From: Uloborus plumipes
Taxonomy: Eukaryota > Arthropoda > Arachnida > Araneae > Uloboridae
Direction: 5' to 3'
Length of the DNA: 64,000 nucleotides
Assembly: GCA_038373865.1 (NCBI GenBank)
Contig: JAXGGA010002337.1
Location: forward strand, 60,709-124,708
Below are positions 1 through 11,486 of this stretch, one piece after another. Under the pieces are notes generated by a model. It was given only the letters and a program-made list of their open reading frames with translations. It made no database searches and was not told the DNA's origin. Every line of letters starts with the position of its first letter. Position 1 is the stretch's first letter. A program made the position numbers and the translations under genes.

Positions 1-99
1 TGCACTAAATTCAATTTGATTAAAAAACTAATAAAATTGATTTCAGTCTGAGTAATTTATTTACGATTAAATTCGATATGGGTATTTAAAGTATGTTCT

Positions 100-1535
100 T
101 GTAAACAGGGGTAGAAACGAGTTAACACGAGTATACTCGTGTGGTGGATAATAGTTGTATTTCTGCGCTTATATACAAACATTTACGTCATATAAGAGTA
201 AGTATGGGTATGCACGAGTATATGCGTGTAAACTCGAGTATATACGAGTTAACACGAGTGTACTCGTGTGTTAGGGATAATTTGTATTTCTGCGCTTGTA
301 CATACACATTTACACACAGATACGTGTGAATTCGGGTTTTTACGAGTTAATTCGGGTATATACGTGCGAACCCGAGTATACTCGTGTGTAGGGACATATT
401 TGTATTTCTGAGCTTATATACATGCATTTACGGGTACACACGAGTTAATACGAGTATATAAGAGCATATATATGCAAACACGAGTATATACGTACTATTC
501 CGAGTATACTCGTGTATAGGATTATATTTGTATTTATGCGCTTATATACGAACATTTACGGGTATACACGAGTTACTACGAGTATATGAGAGCATATTTA
601 TGCAAACACGAGTATATACGTACTATCCCGAGTATACTCGTGTATAGGGTTATATTTGTATTTATGCGCTTATATACACACATTTACGGGTACACACGAG
701 TTAATACGAGTATATGACAGCATATTTATGCAAACACGAGTATATACGTACTATCCCGAGTATACTCGTGTATAGGGTTATATTTGTATTTATTCGCTTA
801 TATACATCATTTACAGGTACACACGAGTTAATACGAGTATATGAGAGCATATATATGCAAACACGAGTATATACGTACTATCCCGAGTATACTCGTGTAT
901 AGGGTTATATTTGTATTTATTCGCTTGTATACATCATTTACAGGTACACACGAGTTAATACGAGTATATGAGAGCATATATATGCAAACACGAGTATATA
1001 CGTACTATCCCGAGTATACTCGTGTATAGGGTTATATTTGTATTTATTCGCTTATATACATCATTTACAGGTACACACGAGTTAATACGAGTATATGAGA
1101 GCAAAAATATGCAAACACGAGTATATACGTACTATCCCGAGTATACTCGTGTATAGGGTTATATTTGTATTTATGCGCTTATATACGAACATTTACGGGT
1201 ACACGCGAGTTACTACGAGTATATGAGAGCATATTTATGCAAACACGAGTATATACGTACTATCCTGAGTATACTCGTGTATAGGGATTATATTTGTATT
1301 TATGCGCTTATATACATCCATTTACGGGTACACACGAGTTAATACGAGTATATAAGAGCATATTTGTGCAAACACGAGTATATACGTACTATCCCGAGTT
1401 TACTCTTGTATATAGGGATTATATTTGTATTTATGCGCTTATATACATACATTTACGGGTACACACGAGTTAATACGAGTATATGAGAGCATATTTATGC
1501 AAACACGAGTATATACGTACTATCCCGAGTATACT
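100..1535 (+). repeat. 127-bp satellite, forward arm
   Basis: The word TGCAAACACG recurs at 473, 601, 729, 856, 983, 1110, 1238, 1367 and 1498, giving a period of 127-131 bp. Each unit also has the palindrome CGAGTATACTCG, a TATATTTGTATTTATGCGC segment and an ACACGAGTTAATACGAG segment. The first units (about 100-400) are more diverged than the central ones. Short open frames of 62 codons recur once per unit, but they are by-products of the repeat, not genes. Confidence 0.92.
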
Positions 1536-2690
1536 CGTGTTAACTCGTATATACTCCTGTTTACTAGTATATACTAGTGTATGCTACTAGTATATACTAG
1601 TGTATGCTCCTGTTTACTAGTATATACTAGTATATTTACTCGTATGTGCTCATTTCTGTTTGTATACAAGAGCAGAAATACAAACATGCCCCTACACACG
1701 AGTATACTCGGGTTCACACGTATATTTTCATGTTTACTCGTAAATACTCGAATTTACTCGTATATGCATAAAAATGTATGTATATAAGCGCATAAATACA
1801 AATATAACCCTATACCCGAGTATACACGGGATAGAACGTATATACTCGAGTTTGCATACATATGCTCTTATATACTCGTATTAACTCGTGTATACACGTA
1901 AATATATGTATATGATCACATAAATATACGAATATTACCCTATACACGAGTATACTCGGGATAGTACGTATATACTCGTGTTTGCATGTATTTGCTCTTA
2001 TATACTCGTATTAACTCGTGTATACACTTAAATATGTGTATATGAGCGCATAAATACGAATATAACCCTATACACAAGTATACTCGGGATAGTACGCATA
2101 TACTCGTGTTTGCATATATACGCTCTTATATACTCGTATTAACATGTGCGTAGACGTAAATATATGTATTTAAGCTCATAAATACGAATATAAAACCTTT
2201 TCACGAGTATACTCGGGATAGTACGTATATACTCGTGTGTGCATATATATGCTCTTATATACTCGTATTAACTTGTGTATACACGTAAATATGTGTATAT
2301 GAGCGCATAAATACGATTATAACCCAAAACACGAATATACTCGGGATAATACGCATATACTCGTGTTTGCATATATATGCTCTTATATACGCGTATTAAC
2401 TCATGTATACCCGTAAATGTGTGTATATAATGACATAAATACAAATATAACCATATACACGAGTATACTCGGGTTAGTACGTATATACTTGTGTTTGCAT
2501 ATATATGCTCTTGTATACTCGTATTAACTCGTGTAATCCCGTAAATATGTGTATATAGTCGCATAAATACAAATGTAACCCTATACACGAGTATATTCGG
2601 GGTAGTACGTGTATACTCGTGTTTGCATATAAAAAGCTCTTATATACTCGTATTCACTCGTGTTTCCACGTAAATACATGTAATTTCTCG
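1536..2690 (-). repeat. 127-bp satellite, inverted arm and junction spacer
   Basis: From about 1790 the same unit appears reverse-complemented: CGTGTTTGCAT-like words recur near 1847, 1978, 2106, 2237, 2366, 2493 and 2620, again about 128 bp apart. The junction (about 1536-1790) is made of short words such as ACTAGTATATACTAGTG, which do not occur elsewhere in the array. The two arms could fold into a hairpin of about 1 kb. Units in this arm are more diverged from each other than those in the forward arm. Confidence 0.88.
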
Positions 2691-3061
2691 TGTACGCGTG
2701 TTTATGTATGCAAAAGTACATGTACTATATCTCAGTATCAGTTTAAAATCAATCTAGATTTACATAAATCTGAATTTTAATTTTAGTCTAATTTTAGTCC
2801 ATTGAAATTCAATCTGATTATATTAGTCACGACTAAATCAATCTGATTACTTTAGTTTCGACTAAATCAATTTGATTAATTTAATCTGAACTAAATTAAA
2901 CTGCACTAAATTAATCATTTTCACAGACTGACTAAGTTAGTTTGAACTAACTTTAATCATCGTCTGCGAATTGAATTCAATCGCATTAAATTAATCTAAA
3001 TTAAAAAGGGCAATGATTACTTTAGTCTATTGAGACTTTAGTTGATTAATGCCCAACACTG

Positions 3062-4879
3062 TTGTATAAAGACGGTTGCAATTTTTTTTCCTAGAAAAAA
3101 AAGTACAAGAGTTCGGCTACTATTACTCATTAGATATTTATTTTTGAGAAAGTACTTTGCTTCGCTTTTACACTAAAAGATATAGCTAAATATGATGCTA
3201 TTTAGCAAAGAAATACGCACTTAAAAAATATAATAGAGGTATGCCACTTTTACAATGAACGACACATATAGTTAGTAATTCAGTCTCCATTCAGTTAGTA
3301 GAATTCAGTTAGAAATCGTCGAATTAATACGATTAAACGCAAAACTCATTTTGGCCTTCAATTGTGCTAATGATTGTTTTAATTAAATGATTGTTGTTGA
3401 TTAAAAAGGTGCTACAGTCGTTTTCTCTCCAAAAAAGTCATTTAACCATTTTTACACGGAGTGGCAGCTCTGTTGCTTGTATTCAAATAAATGTTTTTTT
3501 AATCCATCAAAAAAAGAGCATACATCATTCACGGCATTTTTTCGAATTATTCTAAATTTATGAAAGGAAAAAAAAATACATATATATATTTGTCTTTTTG
3601 ACTCTGTCATCATTTCAAATAATCCCAAATTAAGTAGAGGGGGCTAATTAAATATATCTTTGAGTTATGTATATTACTTCAAGCCTGCGGTGAAGGTTCT
3701 AGTATCTATATAATATGGTCTTGAGGGAAGAGATTATTAAATATGTAGTTTTTTTCCGCATACTTCCTTGAAACTCTTTATCTGCTCTTTCAACCAGGTT
3801 CGGACTGCTCAGAAGCCAGAGAGCAGGTGTGCCCTCCGCCAAGATGTAAACCACTGCAGATGCCTCCGTGACAAGACTAAAGAGAGCATTAAATTGAATT
3901 TCGAGACCTTTTATTTCGGGACTGACTCCCAGATGCCCCCGCTTATTTTTAATATCAGCGAAAGAAAACTAAAAATTGCTTAAATGAGTTTTGGTAATTT
4001 CAACTTAAGCTCTCGGACCCTCACCCTTCCCCTAACAGTCAAATAACACCAAACTAAGCCCAAACATAAGCTTTTATACCTCCAATTTTGAAAAACTTCC
4101 AATAGAGAGCACATCCTCCTTCAAGTTTCGAAATAAACTCTAAAATTGAGTGTTTGCAACTTCTGTATCAAAACATTTCCGGAGATTGTTACCGAAGCCT
4201 AACCCTTTTCCTAGAACCATCAAATGCAGCTTAAAATGTGTTTTTTAGAACATCCATTTAGAATAATTTCTGCGTTATAAGCCCTTAACTCCCACTTTTT
4301 CCCTCTGCCAAAAATAACTTGATAGCCTCTTTAATAAGATTCCAAAATTTTCAGTGGAAGATCGGTTAATCCCCTCCACTGGGGGTTAAAAAAAGTTTTT
4401 TTTTTTAAATCCCAGCCCGGGTGGGTTTAATGGGCTATTTTGGGCCTTACTGTGTTTTTTGAAGATTCTTTGTTTTACAACTCTTTACAGAAAGGAACAG
4501 TTTCAGCCAACAAGAACTTTTATTGCGAAACGATAATAATGAACTTAGTATAAAAAAACCATTTTGCACTATTTTTCAAATTTCCCAAATTATTTTTTTA
4601 AATCTTAGTTAAGACAATAGCGTTAAAACGAATGCGCTTGAAATAAATGCTTAAGTTACTTTCTAGTTACGTAAGTAACCGTAGATGAAAACTTTCCGTG
4701 CACACGAATCAAGTTAATTATGCCAATTAAAATTAATCCTTTTTGCTTCATTCCCTTCTGGACTTTGTCATAATTTAAAATTTAGCTCTAATTTATTTAA
4801 TATTAAGTTTTTATTTATTAATCAGTAAAGTTAACAGATACTTAAATCATTTCATTCATGTTTTTTATATAGGTTTTAA
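3062..4879. other. Non-coding stretch, no recognised feature
   Basis: AT-rich sequence between the satellite element and the first foldback copy. A 71-codon open frame at 3768-3983 has no recognisable motif and no splice context that links it to the downstream gene. No ENPP 5' exon could be identified here. Confidence 0.5.
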
Positions 4880-6570
4880 TATAAGTCAAATCAACAAATG
4901 GGCCGTGCAACATCATTTTTGATTTTGTGGTGATATTTGGAAGGTAGTTTACTTACCTGCTTCAAAGGGAACAAATGAGAAATTTGTTCTAAAAATTATT
5001 ATACATAAGGAAGGAATAATGTATTTTGAAATACAACTTTCGTTAAATATTATTTTTCGTCTTTGGCAGTTATTTTGTACTTTTTTAAAAAAATGTGGAA
5101 TTTTTTCACTTCAAAAAACTATGGGGCAAGTCAAAAATAAAATATTTTTGCAGCGAAAATTTTCTATTCAATGATTTACAGTAGTTTTCATCAAATGAAT
5201 GCGTAAATAAACAAAAAAAATATTAATGAAAACTAAATGAAAAAGTAAATAAATGAATTAATTAATGTGGGAGAAAAATAAATGAGTGAATAAAATAGAG
5301 TATAAATAAGAAAATAAGTCAAAGAATGAGTAAATAAGTAAATAATTAAGCAAAAGATTGTAAATTAGTTAATAAATGAGGAAATATGTACGTGATTTAA
5401 TAACATGAATGAATAAGTAAACGAAATAATCTATTTCACTTTGCCCTATCCATTTTGCCCCGCGTGCACTTGACAAATTACATTGAACATTTAAAATAAA
5501 AAAAATCATAGTATAAACGAAACAAGGACTACACTGGATATCAGTATATCTCAATTAATAGTTTAAATGGCAATTACAAAAATTTTATCATTTTATAATA
5601 ACAAGAAATATTTTTGAAAAACCACGAATATTACAACAAAGGTATCAAATTTCAAAAATGGCTCGTATATTTTTTTTGTTGATCTTTGGAGCTACTTATT
5701 TCTTGACAGAAATGAGCTATATGTCCATTAACTTAGTTAAATTACTGCTAGAAAGGTGGCACAGCAAACAGTGAAAATTTTTAACATTTCGCCTGCCCCA
5801 CATTTCCCTACTAATATTCCATACTTCCAAACTGTTTAATTTTTTTCTTGAAAAAATTTTATTTTAGAGATATGAGCTATTTTTCTGCTCCACGGATGAG
5901 TAGAATTTGGCATTTTTAAACCTTTTTTTCAAAAGCTCTAGTAAGCTTTTTCGAATTGGTTGGAAGATTAAACATATCTTATTTTAAAGCTGAAAGAGAA
6001 TGAACTTTCATTTGTGCATAAAAAGAAACGATTAACGTTAAGCCTAATTAGAAATTTGCGGGGTCAAATCGTGGTTAAAAAAAGTGCCGTTCTCGTCATT
6101 TCAAGTATGAAAAGACATTTGAAGGATTGACAGTAGGACTCTAATTTTTTTTTCTCTTACACTTAGTTATGAATACTAGAAGCACAGAAAAAAAATAAAA
6201 TGACACCGATAGTCCTTCATTATGAAAAAAATGCTTAAACTTTGGAAAAAATGAAAAATGGGCTTTTCACTCTCCGAAAGCGGCCTGTGGAACAGGTGGT
6301 AAAAAGTAAAAAATACTGGAGTAAGAAACTACTACATTGCCCTTTAAAATTAAGAAAAAACTGTCTTGTTATTCCAAGGCATTACACAGATATAAGCCTT
6401 TGAAAATTGAAAATTCGTGTAAGAATTTTTTTGCAGAAGTTAAATCAATTTATGAACATAAATATGGTCTTTTATGCAAAAACTCTAAAAATACGTGTTA
6501 GTAAATATATAACACAGAATTATTTTTAAAATGGCAATAATTTATATGTGACGGCTAAACATCTGAAAAA
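4880..6570 (+). repeat. Single diverged arm of a foldback repeat family
   Basis: This stretch matches the left arm of the inverted pair at 8872-11390 in the same order. Shared landmarks are CAACAAATGGGCCGTGC (about 4894), the AAAAGAAACG block (about 6022), GCGGCCTGTGGAACAGGT (about 6280), CTTGTTATTCCAAGGCATTA (about 6364) and a subterminal AACATAAATATGGTC block (about 6455). An extra 700-bp AT-rich segment separates the first landmark from the rest. The 6760-6870 stretch matches the loop of the other copy (about 10090-10190) in the opposite orientation. Confidence 0.65.
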
Positions 6571-7972
6571 ATTGTACTTAAAACTTTTTTTTTTTAGTTT
6601 TTCTGTTATAAGAGTTTTCTTTAATGGAATATACAACCGCTTGTATATTCCACTTGTAATAGAATCTACAACCTGAGATTATGTAGGTAAACTCTAATAA
6701 ATAATTAATTAACAAAAATCCCATAATTAATTATATTTTTTTTATCTATTAGAAAATTTTGCGGAAATTTTGGGAGTTTAAATGTTTCATTTTTATACAA
6801 ATGTAAAATTATAAATTTCTGAGCTACATGAAATTAAATTTCCTTGGTGTATGGACATTTAATCACGGGAACCACGGTTAAGTAGCTAAATAAAACGTAA
6901 TATTTCAGAAAAAATAGGGAATTAAAACACTGTTGTTATTGTACTGTTGGAATACAATGGCTTGTTATCTTTTTTCCGAAACTAGTAATTGAGAATTTGA
7001 ATGCATACTTTCATCATCTGGAAAAAAATAATAAAAATAAGTAAACAAAAATAATAATAAAAAAATCCGATGGATCAACTGTCCAAAAAAATCACTGAAA
7101 GTTTTTCATCAATTTGTGTCACCGTTGGCAAGATTACGAAGTGGAAACTGAATGGCATTTTTCAGTTTCATATTCCATAGAAAACGACAGATTAATGGGA
7201 CATTTCTAGAATCGTAAAAAGGTTGGAAGAGACCGAAGAAGTAGTGAATTTAAAGGGCAATGAAGACAATTTTGTTGGCTAAAAAATCTCAATGGGGTCG
7301 GAATTTATTATGCAAAAAACTTTGTCAGTTATCTTTTAAAATCCCTATTTTTTAATGAAATATATAAGCGCCACGTGTGGGAAAAAATGGCGGGTTTTTC
7401 GTGGAATAACTGTTTTACGTCCAACACCAAAATAAGCAAATTGTTATGCTAGGCCTATACTTTTAAAGCTACATACATATAGTTTTGTATACGAAATAAT
7501 ATTTTCAATCTCATGGATTTTTACCTATTTTAATTTTGTAAGTATTGGCTAATTCTCATTAAAATTTGGGTGTCGGACGTAAAAAAAAGATTTACGACCG
7601 ACACCATTTACTTCCGACACTTTTACAATCCTTAAACTACGCTTGTTTTTAACCATGATTCTCCATATTTTGCCTTAATTACAATTTTAAAATGAAGCAT
7701 GAATAAAAACGAACTTTTGATACATTTATTGTATTGTTATATGTGACTCTGTTAAACTCAAGCTCTAGCCAGGCGAATTTTGAAACACTTTCGACATTAT
7801 TGTTTTGTGCTGCATCAGACATGTATAAATTTAAATTAGTTTCATTAGTACTGGAATTACACTTTAATTTACCTGCTTGAGTTTCAAATAAGAGTACTGT
7901 TGAAAAACAAATGTTATAAGATGTAGGTATGTACTTGTTATTACTGCAACTCAATATTAGCGCAGTGTAAAA
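6571..7972. other. Non-coding stretch with a short dispersed repeat
   Basis: No gene recognised. A phrase around CTGTTTTACGTCC with ACACCAAAAT nearby (about 7408-7430) recurs at about 35528-35550. A second stretch at 7568-7622 repeats GTCGGACGTAA and CGACACCATTTAC in both orientations, so a small dispersed repeat is likely. Confidence 0.4.
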
Positions 7973-8213
7973 AATAGATGTTGTTTTTACAGTATAATAC
8001 AGCTAATTTTACAGTAATAAACTGTAAAATTGCTATTTTTACAGTAGTAAACTGTAAAATTTGCTAGTATACAGTAATAAACTGCAAAATTGCTATTTTT
8101 ACAGTAATAAACTGTAAAATTGCTAGTTTCAGTTTATTACCGTACATTTTACAGTTTTAAACTGGAGCCTCTGCTGCCAAGATTCTATTGTAAAAACAAC
8201 AGCTTATTTTTTT
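7973..8213. mobile_element. MITE with ACAGT/ACTGT hairpin repeats just upstream of an exon
   Basis: The left end (ATGTTGTTTTTACAGTATAA at about 7979) mirrors the right end (about 8189-8212: TTGTAAAAACAACAGC). Inside, TTTACAGTAATAAACTGTAAA recurs about four times at roughly 30-bp spacing; each is a hairpin with 8-bp arms (TTTACAGT/ACTGTAAA). The same right end occurs at 34366-34396 behind the exon 3 minisatellite, so both are one family. It ends about 125 bp before an exon acceptor. Confidence 0.7.
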
Positions 8214-8337
8214 GCATATAGTAGCATCAAAACTTGTACTTGTTCGTGGAAAGATTTCGATCATATACAGCATTGGTTGTTCTTTCTCTTAATGAATGTA
8301 TCCATCAGCGCTATAACCATCAATTTCCCTTTTTCAG

Positions 8338-8694
8338 GCTTGTATCCTGAAAGTCATGGTATCGTCCAGAACTACATGTATGATACCAAGAAAGACGATT
8401 TGTTCCTGATGGCCCTGCATTCAAATGCATCGCATGCCCATTGGTGGAACGATGCGGAGCCAGTTTGGGTGACGGCTGAAAAGAGGGACATGAAAACTGC
8501 CGTCTACTGGTGGGATGGTTGCCAAGTTGTGATCCACGGGAAGAAGCCTACTAAGTGTGAAGAATATGCGAATTACTGGGTGTGGGGAAAGGTAAATCGG
8601 GATACATTGCATGCTATGAGTGAGATCTTAGATAAATTCCAGAAAGATAATTTTCGGTTAGGCCTTGTCTATTATGAAGCAGTTGATGCCAATG
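8338..8694 (+). CDS. ENPP6-like: ENPP6-like, coding exon A (catalytic domain)
   Basis: Acceptor CCCTTTTTCAG ends at 8337 and donor GTAAGT starts at 8695; both junctions are phase 1. The exon encodes 119 residues. It begins in the conserved GLYPESHGI segment that follows the catalytic Ser/Thr, so the nucleophile sits in the preceding, unseen exon. WWNDAEPVWVTAEK and YWWDGCQVVIHGKKPTKCEEY follow; the Cys pair matches a conserved NPP disulfide position. The exon ends inside the metal-binding D-x3-H motif (VDANG), with His in the next exon. One N-glycosylation sequon (NAS) is present. The apparent upstream Met at 8277 lies in the intron and should not be taken as a start. Confidence 0.93.
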
Positions 8695-8871
8695 GTAAGT
8701 TGCTTAAACTATTTTAAACTATTTATTGGTTTGTTATTTTTTGTATAGTTGGTTACTCATTAAGACTAATTCAAGAATATCAAACGAAGAACGTTTAAAT
8801 GCAATTGATTCAATAGATCTGAATGAATAATATGTAATTCAGTATCAATACGCAAAATATATCGAAGATAG

Positions 8872-11390
8872 TGCAGGGTCATTCCATATAAAGTCAACAA
8901 ATGGGCCGTGCCGCACCATTTTTGATTTTGATAAAATATGCCCCAATATTCTATACTTCCAAACTGCTTTATTATTTTCTCGAAAAAATTTTATTCTTGA
9001 GATTAGCCATTTTTTTGCTCCGCCGATGAGTGAAATTCGGCATTTTTGATCTTTTGTCTAAGAGATCTGGTAAATTTATTTAAAATGGTAGAAAGATCAA
9101 ACATGACTTATTTCAAAGCTAAAAGAATGAACATTGATTTGTGCATAAAAAGAAACGGTTTAAGTTAAGCCTAAAATATAAATTTTCTGGGGGTCAATTC
9201 GCGGTTCAAAAAGTGCCGTTTTCGTCATTTCAAGCATGAAAAAATATATGAAGGACTGGCAGTGGGGTTCCAATTTTTTTTCTTTTGCACCCAGTTATAG
9301 ATACTAGAAGCACAGAAAAAAGTTAGATGATACCGGTAGTCTTTCATTATGAAAAAATTGCTTAAACTTGAGAAAAAATGAAAATTGGCCTTTTTCACTC
9401 CCCAAAAACGGCCTGTGGAACAGGTAGTAAAAATTGACAAATGCATGGAGTAAAAAGGTGTTACATTGTCCTTTAAAATGAAACAAAAACCGTCTTGTTA
9501 TTCCAAGGCATTAAAGAGATATAAGCTTTCAAACTTTAAAAAAAAAATGAAAAATATCCCTTTTCAGTCCCCAAAAACGGCCTGTGGAATAGGTAGTAAA
9601 AATCTGAAAATGTATGGAGCAAAAAGGTATTACATTGAACTTTAAAAGGAAACAAAAACTCTTGTTATTCCAAGGCATTAAAGAGATATAAGCCTTCTAA
9701 GTAAGATGATTATTATAAAAAAAAAAACCTTAAACTTTAGAAAAAATGAAAAATTGCCCTTTTCGCTCCCCAAAAATAGCCTGTGGAACACTTAGTAAAA
9801 ATTTGCAAATGCACGGAGGAAGAAGGTATTGAATTGCCCTTTAAAACGAAACAAAAACTATCTTGTTATTCCCAGGCATCAAAGAGATAAGGCCCTCTGA
9901 AAATTGAAAATTCATGCAAGATTGTTTCGGCATAAGTTAAAGCAATTATGAACATAAATCAAGTCTTTTCATGCAAGAACTCTAAAAATATGTATCATCA
10001 AATATATAATTCAAAATATATCGTAAAATGGTTGTAATTTATTTATAATGTTGATACATCGGAAAAAGTCGTACTGAAAACCAGTGATCCGAATGTCCAC
10101 ACATCAATTAAAATTGGTTTTAAAATTTAATTTCATGTCGCTAAGAAGTTTCTAGTTTTACATTTACATTTGAATGAAATTACAAAGTTTTTTACAAAAA
10201 TCCGAAATTTCTACATCCTTTTCGAAACAGCTACAACTAAAAGGGATTTTTGCTCATTGATTATTTGTTAGAGTTTATCTTCATATTATTTAGTTGTACA
10301 TCCATTACAAATTAAAAGAAAACTCCGATAATAGAAACACTAAAAAACGTTCTAAGTATAAATTTTTCAGTTGTTTCTACGTCACAAATAAATTAGACAT
10401 TTTACGATGTATTTTAAATTATATATTTAATGGGGATACATATTTTTTCTCTTGCAGTTCTTGCATAAAAAGACTTTACGTTCGTAATTGCTTTAACTTA
10501 TGCAAAAAAAAAAAAAATGCATAAATTTTCAATTTTCAGAGGGTTATATCTCTTTTATGCCAGGGAATAACAAGACGATTTTTGTTTCCTTTTAAAGTTT
10601 AAGGTAATATCTTCTTGCTCCATGCATTTGCAAATTCTTACTACCTGTTCCACAGGCCGTTTTTGGGGAGTGAAAAGGATATTTTTCATTTTTTCTCATA
10701 GTTTAAAAGCTTATATCTCTCTAATGCCTTGGAATAACAAGACAGTTTTTGTTTCATTTTAAAGGGTAATGTAACACCTTCTTACTCCATGCATTTGTAA
10801 ATTTTTACTGCCTGTTCCACAGGCCGTTTTTGGGGAGTGAAAAATACCAATTTTCCTTTTTTCTCAAGTTTAAGCAATTTTTTCATAATGAAGGACTACT
10901 GGTATCATCTTATTCTTTTCTGTGCTTCTAGTATCTATAACTAAGTGCAAGAGAAAAAAAAATGGAACGCCACTGCCAGTCCTTCATATACTTTTTCATG
11001 CTTGAAATGACGAAAACGGCACTTTTTGAACCGCGAATTGACTCGGGAAAATTTACATTTAGGCTTAACTTAAACCGTTTATTCTTATGCAGAAATCAAA
11101 ATTCATTCTTTTAGCTTCAAAATAAGCCATGTTTGATCTTTCTACCACTTTAAGTAAATTTACCAGAGCTGTTAGAAAAAAGAACAAAAATGCCGAATTT
11201 TACTCATCGGCGAAGCAAAAAAATGGCTATATCTCGAGAATAAAATTTTTTCGAGAAAAAAATAAAACAGTTCGGATGTACAGAATATTGGTGCATATAA
11301 ACTACCAAATATCATCAAAATCAAAAATGGTGCGGCGCGAAAATTTCTGAGCATTTGTTGATTTTATATGGAATGACCCTGCAGTTTTTA
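8872..11390. repeat. 2.5-kb inverted repeat (foldback element) in intron A
   Basis: The left arm (about 8872-10080) and right arm (about 10290-11390) are reverse complements. They start outward with GCAGGGTCATTCCATATAAA at 8877 and end with its complement at 11366-11385. Shared inner landmarks are the ATTCGGCATTTTTG block, CGGCCTGTGGAACAGGTAG and CTTGTTATTCC-AGGCAT. The 0.2-kb loop (about 10080-10290) matches 6760-6870 in reverse. No coding sequence is apparent in the arms; short open frames are incidental. No clear target duplication was found. Confidence 0.85.
9340..9910 (+). repeat. Tandem ~180-bp units inside the foldback left arm
   Basis: Three successive units each contain CGGCCTGTGGAAC (or a one-base variant), then a GCATGGAG-like word, then CTTGTTATTCC-AGGCAT and AAAGAGATA. 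They start near 9405, 9575 and 9775. The right arm has about two units and the single copy at 6280 has one, so unit number varies among copies. Confidence 0.7.
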
Positions 11391-11486
11391 GTGCATATTA
11401 AGTGTCAATTTTAGAAAAAATCTTATATTTAAATATTTTCAAACAGTAAGAAGAAAACAAATGCATTCTTCAACTTTGAAAATGTA

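Larger units (their letters stand above)
1..3061. mobile_element. Right part of a hAT-like non-autonomous element filled with satellite
   Basis: The right end reads, on the minus strand, CAGTGTTGGGCATTAATC starting at 3061, which resembles hAT terminal repeats of the CAGTGTTGGGC type. Just inside it (about 2740-3045) lie many copies of short words such as AATCTGATTA and ACTAAATTAA. The same words occur at 1-80, so both flanks of the satellite belong to one element whose left terminus is outside the window. No coding sequence is visible. The hAT assignment rests on the terminal motif alone, and the 8-bp target duplication cannot be tested here. Confidence 0.42.

Noticed and set aside
714..1156. 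Three near-identical 62-codon open frames with ATG
   Set aside because: They recur exactly once per 127-bp satellite unit; the repetition is of DNA, and no protein family is recognised.
3768..3983. 71-codon open frame as a possible 5' exon of the ENPP6-like gene
   Set aside because: No signal peptide, no GFR or TPNHY-like NPP motif, and no splice phase match to exon A.
8277..8337. ATG at 8277 as the start of exon A
   Set aside because: The segment before 8338 is a typical pyrimidine-rich acceptor region and the exon enters in phase 1 within a conserved motif.
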